A stretch of 64,000 nucleotides of DNA from Albugo candida (Eukaryota > Oomycota > Peronosporomycetes > Albuginales). Of this stretch, positions 1-8,145 are shown piece after piece. The DNA lies in assembly GCA_040437565.1 (NCBI GenBank), contig JBDOQK010000048.1:186001-250000 (forward strand). Reading direction: 5' to 3'. Below the pieces are notes generated by a model that did not search any database, was not told where the DNA came from, and was given only the letters and a program-made list of their open reading frames with translations. The position numbers and the translations under genes are program-made. Numbering within the stretch: position 1 is the first letter of the stretch; each line of letters opens with the position of its first letter.

Positions 1-1129
1 CGTAACAAGGCGGATTCGCTTTTGTGAGGGAGTCGATGCTCGGAAGAGGATCAAAATTAGATACTGTTTTAGATGGAATGATTGGAGAAGTGAACGACTC
101 GTTCAGCATGAGAGTGTACAAATCGATTAAGCTGATGGTACGATTCCGGTTCGCTTCGAGCTCCTGAGGCTTGCTCCAAAAATCGATTCCTTTGATCCAT
201 TTTCCCTCCTCAGTGGCCTCAAACTCGATTCCTCCATCTCGACAGAACTCGGCAAAGTCTTGATACGTTTTGCCAGACGTACTTTTCATCGAAGTTATTC
301 CCACGAGGTCATCGAGTGCAACGTACCCAAGTACTTTGTAATTGTAGGTGCAGTCTACACCATTTGGTAATTTATCCATATCACATAACCCACGACGTGT
401 TGATTTTCTACACGATGAAGATTTATTGGGCCAGGCTTGCAACGGGCACGTATTCGGGTAAGAAAACCAAGTGTTATTTGCATATGGTGCGCGTGGGTCA
501 CTTTCTTTTGACTCGCCGCCAATAAATGGTCCCAATTCGGGTTGATTGTTATCGCCGTTGATATAATAACACTCTTCGGAGAAAATATCGACACCGTTTT
601 TTGTGCCGACAGGCGTACACCGTCCAGAATCCATCGGAAGCATCGGCCCATATTCGGTGTTAGTGGTGTTTTGATACAGCGCAAGGGTCTCATTTGTTTG
701 GGCGAATACAATGTGATAAAACACAATATATTTCATGTTATTTTTTCGACGACATCGATCTTCTTTGCCTCGAACTTTATGATTAATGCCTTCTGCCTGC
801 ACATACATAAGCGCACCTTCCACAGATGCAAGATTCACGCTATCCATAAGCCCCACAAAGCCATCTTTCATTGTGTCATAATAGCCGGATACAAAACGAC
901 CATCCTTCCAAACGGGTTCGTCGCTCTGAACTCGGGCCTGGATAGCTTGCACGGGCCGAAAATGATACGAATCACGCGTTTTGATGGGTCGGAGTGAACT
1001 CACAAAATCGGAAGAGGTTTCACTATCAACCGCTTGCAATAATTTACGAAGACCATATGTGTTGCTTTTCAAAGGACAGCATGCAAACACGATGAGAAGG
1101 TGGAAGGTGAAACGTTCAGGTAATTTCAT
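1..1129 (-). CDS. Secreted protein, oomycete-type family, 3' end cut by window
   Basis: The minus strand is open without a stop from an ATG at 1129 to position 1, about 376 codons, and runs off the window. The first 20 or so residues (MKLPERF then a hydrophobic run) read as a signal peptide. The rest aligns along its length with the minus-strand gene at 36867-38672: shared landmarks are EYGP, ECY, NNQPELGPF, RAPY, FSYPN, CRKS, GLCD, LPNGVDCTYNY, the motif LDDLVGITS and, at the cut end, NPPCY. Conserved cysteines suggest disulphides and an extracellular protein. I do not recognise a characterised family and assign no function. The missing C-terminus would show whether it also carries a GPI signal like its paralogue. 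Coding status is well supported by the paralogy. Confidence 0.85.
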   Translation of the reverse strand, partial: MKLPERFTFHLLIVFACCPLKSNTYGLRKLLQAVDSETSSDFVSSLRPIKTRDSYHFRPVQAIQARVQSDEPVWKDGRFVSGYYDTMKDGFVGLMDSVNLASVEGALMYVQAEGINHKVRGKEDRCRRKNNMKYIVFYHIVFAQTNETLALYQNTTNTEYGPMLPMDSGRCTPVGTKNGVDIFSEECYYINGDNNQPELGPFIGGESKESDPRAPYANNTWFSYPNTCPLQAWPNKSSSCRKSTRRGLCDMDKLPNGVDCTYNYKVLGYVALDDLVGITSMKSTSGKTYQDFAEFCRDGGIEFEATEEGKWIKGIDFWSKPQELEANRNRTISLIDLYTLMLNESFTSPIIPSKTVSNFDPLPSIDSLTKANPPCY

Positions 1130-1512
1130 GATTTGTGATGTGGTGAATACCGGAATGACTTGAGCACCATGGCTACGCTGAGTGACGTGATCCGAAAGTT
1201 TCGACGAACACGAAGAGAAAGTTGATGACTACCACGAAACTGTCAGTTTATCGGCATACGTTGTCCAGCACGTTTTGTGTGGTGACGTTACCACTTCAAT
1301 ATCAAAGTTTGAACGAAAGAGCAGTGCGACATTTCAAGAGTCACCTGAACCGTCAGTAAGACTACAAAACGGGTCAAGCGTACTCATTTTATTGCTTTGA
1401 TCCAGTTGGTGGTATGTGGGCAATACAGATGAGAAAAGATGGGTGACTATACACGTACTCTAAATTTCAAATGATTAAGTACGCGTACCGTATATTCCGT
1501 ACTTAAAAGCCG
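1130..1512. other. Intergenic, nothing recognised
   Basis: This stretch lies between the 5' end of the secreted-protein gene and the 3' end of the sorting nexin gene. I see no further gene in it. It should hold the promoter of the secreted-protein gene. Confidence 0.5.
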
Positions 1513-4500
1513 TCAAGTCATTTTGAAAGTCTTGTATTCAGGGAAAACTTGTAATAGTATTTCATCCCAAACACTGAACGCCACGTTTTTGACAAATGTT
1601 TCGTGCTGTAAAAATTCATGCAATTTGACCGCAGCCGCACCACACGAATTCTCTCCAAAAAGTGATACAAAAGTTGTCGGAACACTCGCCAAAATTAATT
1701 TTAGACATTCTTGACGTGCATTTTGTGATTCCGACGCACTCGGCGGCGTTCGTTCTTTTTCCACATATTCTGACTTCATTTGATCCTTTATAACCGCATG
1801 CAGCTCATCAAGAAGCGTTCCCACATGCTCTGGCTCCATGACCGCTGCAAATTGCTTCTCAAAGAGTCGAATATGACTGCTGGTAAGAAACGCGCGGATA
1901 AAGGATCGTGACAGAGCAAATATCTGTCTTCGTACCATCCCAATACCATCAAACTCAAATATCTCATTCAGTACACCAACCAAACTCTCTTCCATGTCCT
2001 GTAACAGCTTTACTTTTCCTTCTTTTGTCTGTGAATTGGCTTCCCAAGGATTCCATTTAGCGCCAAACCATTTGGTACCATCCTTCAACTTGTGCACCGC
2101 TATTTTCGGTACTTCTGATTGGTCCTTTTCAGCTTCCTGTTCATCAGAAGATACCTTTTCATTGGCCATCATGTCCTCATCCGACTCTATTATAGCCAAT
2201 CCGTCGCCAGCATGATCGTCATGACAAAGCGCTTCCAAATTCAGAAATTGCTGCACAATTGGACTTTGGCATAACGTAGACGACCCGGCAAGGTCGGAAA
2301 TGAATCCTTGAAGTATCCCCAACACATCACCATATTCAGTCGACTCCAAATCGCGCGTTTGCAATAGTTTCATCCCTCCGGTGAGATTTCGCACTTCAGA
2401 ATAATCGACGCCTTTATAATGCGATCGATCTTGCGAATGGACTTCAAATCGTCGTTCTTGCTTGCGTAATAGCTCATACAGTTGATTTCCCAGCACTTGA
2501 AAGTCATCAAAGCTCCTAAGAACGCTCCACGCGCATAAATTTTGCGTTTTGGCGGAGAGTAGAAGCTCAAAGGTCCAAGCCTCCTTGTCACTCTCAGTGC
2601 GTTTCCAGCCGGATTGTGCGATAAAATACCTTCCAACACGCACATTGACGTCAATTTTGTGTTTTTGTGTGAGAATCGTATAACATGAGCCACAAACTTG
2701 CTGCTGAATGGAATTTCCAGTCGTCGGATATGTTACAAATGCAAAGAGATTCAAACAATTTTCACACATTGGCTGATAACAATTGCCACAATTTCCAAAA
2801 ATATTCTTTGCATTGCAATGCTCACAATAAATGTCATCTTCCGTTTCGGTCGTATTGCTATTCGGAGACGTCGAAAGCCTATCCACCGATTCAGTTCGCA
2901 CGCGATCTTTCTTCATAAGAGTCATTTTGAGACTCAATGGAGCGCTGATCTCTAAATTTTTGCTCCAGTCTGAAATCTTTTTGGAAATCGCTATGGATCG
3001 ATCGACACTGACAGAACGATTGAATATTCGTGTCATTTTATTGGCTTTCCGACTTTCTTCCATTTCGGTCGAAATCGATTCCAAAATCGTTGGCGAAATC
3101 GCTTCAATTACAAAGGGAAGTTGATACCGTTTTCGGATCCATTTTCGGCGTCGAAATCGATCCAATTTTTCTTCCTTCTCGTGGTACGACGCATCCGATT
3201 CATTAGAGTACTCATAATACTCCAATTCCGCCAACTTCCATGACGATGTCCAAAGCCATTCAGAAGAAGGTAATGCATCGTGACGATCATCGCGTTCTTG
3301 CGTCCAGCCGATTGCGATGTCATATCGTTCAATTTCCCACGCGATCTGAACGACGTTGATCCCATTCCCAAGCTCATTTGTCGAATTCGGATCGTACTCG
3401 CTGTATTGACCTAAAAGACTTTGAATTTCAAAGTGAAAATGGAGATTTTCGAGGCGTTGGAGAATATCACACAAGCGCGTGCATGCGGTTCCATGGGGCA
3501 ACAGAGCCATATCTACATGATAAAATCGAACAAGCTGCTCACGATCACTCGCCAAAATCGATATATGATCGCTTAATTGTCGCTTTTCTAATGCGAGTAA
3601 CATCCATTGAATGCCGCGAGGCGAAAGAAAACGGGAACTGGTGCACGGCGGACACGTACTCGCGACATGCCGCCATAATGCGTTCATTTCTGCATTTCCC
3701 GCACGATCGATTGCTAGGAATTCCCAGTAATATTCATCGGAAGCGATTTCCACTGAAAGAGAGATTTTTTCGGTCATCTCATTAGCAATAGGATGATGGA
3801 ATCCGAGAAGAAACACTTGTTCTAACGCTGCTAAAAGCTCATATAATTCTCCCGATCGAGCGGATGAGAGCATTTCAACTTTTTGATGCACAAATGACGC
3901 AACGACCGATTCCAAAGCCATCAGAACGTGCTCATGATCCTCAGCGATCCGCAGAGATTCCGCGATGGGGAATTTCTCGTCCGAGGACTCGGCTTCTAAC
4001 GCTTCTGATTCAACTGAAGCTCTTCCTTCGGACCAAACTTGTTTCGCATTCTCGTCCATTGTTTCAATGATGTCATTCCGTCGAAGCGCTTTTTGCAGTA
4101 GAAAACCCGGTCGTTTGATCATTTTCGTCGCTTGTGATGACGCCAAAGGCAGCGATTTGTGAAATGCGCCATCCATTACGTTTCCATTGCTAAACGTTTG
4201 GAATCGCTTTTTCACTTTTGTAAGCGAGGAATTTAAACTCGATTGAATGTCTGCTGTCTTATTCCGAAAATCTTCAAATTGAGTCGCGCTATTTGGTGGA
4301 GAAATTGGAAAATTGCCTGAAATCAATTTCGAGCCGATCGAATTGCCTTTGAAAATAGACGCGATCGCCGATTTTTTCTCCAAAGGCGGCGTCAGTTCAC
4401 TTTGATCGTCAGTCTTGGACGTCCAATGTGGCTCCAGCGATACTTCAGACTCGTCCATTTCGCGTGTGCTTTTCTTTGACCACGATGATGAGCTCAATTG

Positions 4501-5811
4501 CCCGACATTATTGGCGGTTGATGCCGCGCTTGCTGCTGCGCTGGCCGCAAAATCTGCGATCAATGAAAAGACTGCTTCAGCATTCCCAGCGCTCTGCTGA
4601 CTCGCATGATAGAGAAATTCGGCTGGATTAAATTCGAGTTTGCGGGATTTCTGATAATCCAAAAAAGTATTTGCATTTGGTAGAAATGCTTCGTCTTTAA
4701 TTTCCGCGTTTGGAAATGGAGTGGCGTATCGTTTCAATGTCGCGCATATAATTTCCGTAATGTATGGAGGACTCAAATATTCGATAAGAGGCGATAGACA
4801 TTGAGTGACAAGCACTTCGCGGAGAAGAGCAAAAGCAGCAGAATTACAAAAATTGCTTTCAGGCTGAATGGAGAATTCCGGGCTGATATTTTGAAAAATT
4901 TGCATTACGAAATGGCGCAGATAATTTGTTTCAGAATCGGAACTTGTGGAAATTTCCGAGTTGTATTGAGAAGTTGAGCATGCAGGATGTAAGAAAGAGG
5001 ATTCTTTGGCATAGGAAGCCAATAATTGCTTTTGTAGAGCCGATTGTGCTGCGGAGGCGTCCTGGGAGTTTGTGGATCGAAATGCGTCTGGAAATCTTCG
5101 AGATTGAGAAGCATACGCTTCCCGGAACCATTTGAAATGGAGACGAAGAATATCAAGAATATTGGAGGTTAATTGAAGTGCTTGGAAAGAATTAATTGCT
5201 AAACATTTTGCAATTAATTGTGTTGAAAGTTGCGTAAGCAAATATTGAATTTGGGATGGAAATTGCGGGTCAGCGCTAATTGGTGTGTACCACGACGTGA
5301 TATATTCCGAAACTAATGTGTCAATTAATTGTACCACTTTGGTGGAAATCGGTTCGGGGAGGTCGCAAGTGTGGAGGATGACATGATCCTTAATTTGAGT
5401 ATGCTGACTTGAATTTGTATGAACAAATATACGATCCGTTGCATGGTCTTTGGTGTGAATCATTTCTTTCCATCGGGCATCCGAAGACGAAAATAGAGCT
5501 GCTAGTAGCTCAGCGACAACAGTACTGGGATCATACACGTGCCCATTTTCCTGATATCGCTGATAGAATCTGCATTGTTGGACGATTCTCTTATAAATCG
5601 CAGTCTCAAAGTCCATTTGCCTCGAGCGAATCCACCACCAGAAAAAGACGCCACCACATAAAAAGAAAATCAAATGAAACACATGGAACACCAGATAACA
5701 CATAAGAATCCAAAGCTCATGGGTTAGCATTCTACATGCTGGCGACCACACAAGCGTCACCACAGATAAGAAAACAACGGTCCAAGTCAGACAACATTGG
5801 TGTGCTGGCAT
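1513..5811 (-). CDS. Large membrane-anchored sorting nexin (PXA, RUN-like, Cys-rich finger, PX, nexin C)
   Basis: An uninterrupted 1432-codon ORF. Two hydrophobic segments near the N-terminus (about residues 8-22 and 30-60) are followed by a PXA-type helical domain (about 150-365) and an alanine/serine-rich linker (about 420-450). A RUN-like helical block lies near 640-800 and a cysteine finger near 990-1040 (four CxxC pairs: CEHC, CGNC, CENC, CGSC). A PX fold follows (about 1050-1190), then a sorting-nexin C-terminal domain to the end. PXA plus PX plus nexin C is the layout of SNX13/14/19/25 and yeast Mdm1, which are ER-anchored tethers at endosome or vacuole contacts; the same role is inferred here. 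The finger lacks the basic RHHC core of a FYVE domain, so PI3P binding by it is doubtful. The RUN assignment is tentative. No RGS domain is evident. Confidence 0.88.
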   Translation of the reverse strand: MPAHQCCLTWTVVFLSVVTLVWSPACRMLTHELWILMCYLVFHVFHLIFFLCGGVFFWWWIRSRQMDFETAIYKRIVQQCRFYQRYQENGHVYDPSTVVAELLAALFSSSDARWKEMIHTKDHATDRIFVHTNSSQHTQIKDHVILHTCDLPEPISTKVVQLIDTLVSEYITSWYTPISADPQFPSQIQYLLTQLSTQLIAKCLAINSFQALQLTSNILDILRLHFKWFREAYASQSRRFPDAFRSTNSQDASAAQSALQKQLLASYAKESSFLHPACSTSQYNSEISTSSDSETNYLRHFVMQIFQNISPEFSIQPESNFCNSAAFALLREVLVTQCLSPLIEYLSPPYITEIICATLKRYATPFPNAEIKDEAFLPNANTFLDYQKSRKLEFNPAEFLYHASQQSAGNAEAVFSLIADFAASAAASAASTANNVGQLSSSSWSKKSTREMDESEVSLEPHWTSKTDDQSELTPPLEKKSAIASIFKGNSIGSKLISGNFPISPPNSATQFEDFRNKTADIQSSLNSSLTKVKKRFQTFSNGNVMDGAFHKSLPLASSQATKMIKRPGFLLQKALRRNDIIETMDENAKQVWSEGRASVESEALEAESSDEKFPIAESLRIAEDHEHVLMALESVVASFVHQKVEMLSSARSGELYELLAALEQVFLLGFHHPIANEMTEKISLSVEIASDEYYWEFLAIDRAGNAEMNALWRHVASTCPPCTSSRFLSPRGIQWMLLALEKRQLSDHISILASDREQLVRFYHVDMALLPHGTACTRLCDILQRLENLHFHFEIQSLLGQYSEYDPNSTNELGNGINVVQIAWEIERYDIAIGWTQERDDRHDALPSSEWLWTSSWKLAELEYYEYSNESDASYHEKEEKLDRFRRRKWIRKRYQLPFVIEAISPTILESISTEMEESRKANKMTRIFNRSVSVDRSIAISKKISDWSKNLEISAPLSLKMTLMKKDRVRTESVDRLSTSPNSNTTETEDDIYCEHCNAKNIFGNCGNCYQPMCENCLNLFAFVTYPTTGNSIQQQVCGSCYTILTQKHKIDVNVRVGRYFIAQSGWKRTESDKEAWTFELLLSAKTQNLCAWSVLRSFDDFQVLGNQLYELLRKQERRFEVHSQDRSHYKGVDYSEVRNLTGGMKLLQTRDLESTEYGDVLGILQGFISDLAGSSTLCQSPIVQQFLNLEALCHDDHAGDGLAIIESDEDMMANEKVSSDEQEAEKDQSEVPKIAVHKLKDGTKWFGAKWNPWEANSQTKEGKVKLLQDMEESLVGVLNEIFEFDGIGMVRRQIFALSRSFIRAFLTSSHIRLFEKQFAAVMEPEHVGTLLDELHAVIKDQMKSEYVEKERTPPSASESQNARQECLKLILASVPTTFVSLFGENSCGAAAVKLHEFLQHETFVKNVAFSVWDEILLQVFPEYKTFKMT

Positions 5812-5954
5812 TTATGAAAAGTAGGATTTTAGTCACTAGTCAGAGCAAATGTTCCCCAAATGTACACCAAATACGGATTTATGGTAAACGTAAATTCTGC
5901 GAATGACGGTACTACACAAAGAACCGATATACAGGTACAGTATACGGTTTCAGG

Positions 5955-6791
5955 TTACGGTACACAACGTGATGCTTGTAACCCGTACTGGAATAAAACC
6001 TTTACGACTTTATCAACCGATGAGATGAGTACATCAGCTTCCTCTGCCAAATCTTCCAGCGAGGACGCTCCTCCGATGACGCCAACTGACAATCCGCATC
6101 CAGCATTTTTCCCTAAATTCATATCTGTTGATGTATCACCGACCATAATTGTATTCTGAGGCTCCACACCAATCGATTGACATATCGTCCAAATTTGCTC
6201 TGGTGCTGGTTTTGCTGGAAGTCCATCGTCCCCACACGCAATCGCGTCAATCATTGGGAATAAATTCAAGTGTTTCAGCGTCTCAATAGTAGGCGCTCGA
6301 TCGTCAGTCGTACATACTGCAATCTTGATCTGCATATGTTTTATCGTCTTGAATAACGCACTTAAATCGTTTACCAAAGGCCGACTAGTAGTCACAGGAT
6401 CTGGCATACTCCAACACTGTTGAATCACTTGCTCAGCACGATCTGCAGATGTTCCTTCACCAATAAGTACTTTGACTGCGATCTTATACAATTCGCCCAT
6501 CGGAGTACAACATAGCGCCCCTTTACTTCGAATGGATCGATGAATCCAATTGTATCCCATCGCGTCGAAAAGCTTCTCACGTACGGGAAGTCCTGTCGTC
6601 ATTTCCACTTTCCATGCTTGTTGTTCTACCCATCCTCCCCACATCAGATTGAAATCGATCAATGTGCCATCTTTATCGAAAATTACTAAAGAAGGCTTAC
6701 ATCGATCGAGTGTTTTGCTTACGAATGATTGTGAACGTATCGTCGGGAAAAAACGAGGCGCACGAGCGCATACACTGCCGAATCGGTACAT
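5955..6791 (-). CDS. HAD-superfamily phosphatase
   Basis: A 278-residue protein with the haloacid dehalogenase motifs in order: DKDGT (residues 39-43; Asp nucleophile and acid/base), CTTDD (motif II Thr), AKPAPE (motif III Lys) and MVGDTSTDM (motif IV acidic pair). The cap between motifs I and II is of the small alpha-helical type, as in phosphoglycolate phosphatase and beta-phosphoglucomutase relatives. The first 30 residues are basic and free of acidic residues, consistent with import into mitochondria (inference). The true substrate cannot be read from sequence. The start is the first ATG of the frame; the gene is intronless, and its 5' end faces the gap at 6986. Confidence 0.85.
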   Translation of the reverse strand: MYRFGSVCARAPRFFPTIRSQSFVSKTLDRCKPSLVIFDKDGTLIDFNLMWGGWVEQQAWKVEMTTGLPVREKLFDAMGYNWIHRSIRSKGALCCTPMGELYKIAVKVLIGEGTSADRAEQVIQQCWSMPDPVTTSRPLVNDLSALFKTIKHMQIKIAVCTTDDRAPTIETLKHLNLFPMIDAIACGDDGLPAKPAPEQIWTICQSIGVEPQNTIMVGDTSTDMNLGKNAGCGLSVGVIGGASSLEDLAEEADVLISSVDKVVKVLFQYGLQASRCVP

Positions 6792-7235
6792 TGTGGCAGT
6801 CGAGGGGATGACAGGCTAACTTCTGTTATGTAGGTGCTGAATGATCGCAAAGAACGATCGAACTTTCCTAATGAAAGCGCATGCTCGAACGGGTTACAAA
6901 TGAATCTCGTTACGGTTACGTGGGTTACGGATGGTCAGCTGTTTTCCCGAGGTAGGGATTCTGAGACGATCAGACTAGGATGTATNNNNNNNNNNNNNNN
7001 NNNNNNNNNNNNNNNNNNNNNNNNNNNNNNNNNNNNNNNNNNNNNNNNNNNNNNNNNNNNNNNNNNNNNNNNNNNNNNNNNNNNNAAAATGAAAGTGTAT
7101 AAAAGATCCAGTTTAATAGCGTCTGTGAGGACATGAAATTATACAACTTGACGGCGCTAAGGGCAATCAAGTTGATCACTACGAATCTAAGTGTGCATGC
7201 AGCGTCTTCTATGCGTGATAATGAATCGTGCGATG
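6792..7235. other. Intergenic with 100-N gap
   Basis: Holds an assembly gap at 6986-7085. Unlike most gaps here, I see no repeated sequence on its two sides. No gene is recognised; this would be the 5' region of the HAD phosphatase. Confidence 0.5.
6986..7085. other. Assembly gap (100 N)
   Basis: Run of exactly 100 N with no duplicated flank visible. The other 100-N gaps are 8909-9008, 10492-10591, 14606-14705, 17650-17749, 20246-20345, 20890-20989, 35189-35288, 37261-37360, 53497-53596, 54383-54482 and 56329-56428. The constant size shows it is a placeholder, not a measured distance. Confidence 0.98.
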
Positions 7236-7787
7236 CTAACAGACCGAGTCCAATGCTGCAAACTGTTCTGAAAGACTGCGACTCAGCGTGTGCAGCAATA
7301 TATTATCCTCTTCATCATCTTGTGCCGGATTCAAGGTCGATAATGCACCCACTTCAAGACAATCATTCTTCACATAGACTTGACATAAACACTTTCCATC
7401 GCGTATACCCAAAAAATCCTTGAGCACTTGAATAACTCCACGATGAGAACTGCATAATTCTATAACTTGAGGCGATACATCACGCGCTTTTGCCAGCAGC
7501 CGATTCAGGAATTCATCGAATCCAATGACATCGAAGGAGCGAAGTGTGAGAACTGCGTTACAATCCGCACACAGCTCACACGTACTTTGCGCATTCCGTG
7601 ATGACATTGCTTGTACCAATTTCAGCATGCTAAGTACGTTCTTGAAGTCATCTTTGGTTTTGTATAGAGAACAGGATTTTCCTTTGCATGTGAGTTTGAT
7701 GCGAAACATTTGTGCGCCACCAATCGCAGGCGCTGCTGACACGCGTGCACTAAGACATGTTGGTTTGAGACCTTCCAATTCCGACAT
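7236..7787 (-). CDS. Small PX-like protein, start uncertain
   Basis: A 183-codon ORF from the ATG at 7787. Its C-terminal half has the spacing of a PX domain's last helices: a hydrophobic FDEFLNRLLAKA helix, a proline, then VLKDFLGI. The middle has a CELCADC cysteine pair. The same frame stays open upstream to about 7898 and reads as plausible protein (NLFLTIQNSES, ALVQLLGHAIDM). A TAG/A acceptor-like site ends at about 7899, so the true gene may start in an upstream exon that I could not place. A role in phosphoinositide binding is suggested only by the weak PX resemblance. Confidence 0.55.
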   Translation of the reverse strand: MSELEGLKPTCLSARVSAAPAIGGAQMFRIKLTCKGKSCSLYKTKDDFKNVLSMLKLVQAMSSRNAQSTCELCADCNAVLTLRSFDVIGFDEFLNRLLAKARDVSPQVIELCSSHRGVIQVLKDFLGIRDGKCLCQVYVKNDCLEVGALSTLNPAQDDEEDNILLHTLSRSLSEQFAALDSVC

Positions 7788-8145
7788 ATCGATAGCGTGA
7801 CCGAGTAATTGGACAAGAGCGCTCGAGTGAATTGACAGTGCAATTCGAGCCGATTCTGAATTCTGAATGGTGAGGAAAAGGTTGATGGAAAGGTGAGTCT
7901 ATTTTGATGTGTTCTGAGGCATGGTATACATAGAATTGAACGTGTCCTGATTCGACGTAAAAACAAATACTTATTCAGACGTAGGTATAATCTATAGCAG
8001 GTTTTCCTCTCCCGCGCGCGCGTCGGATTGGTTTAAATTCAACCGATTGCAGTATCCAACTTCATTGACTTGACCTTTTTCCAGCGCTTCTTTTCGCACA
8101 CGAAACCAGCAAAACCCATCTCTTTCCATATCAATCGAATCCTTT

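Noticed and set aside
355-726. Minus-strand 123-codon ORF near the left edge
   Set aside because: It is a different frame over the same bases as the secreted-protein gene, whose frame matches its paralogue.
2750-2860. True FYVE domain in the sorting nexin
   Set aside because: CxxC pairs are present but the basic RHHC core and WxxD motif are missing.
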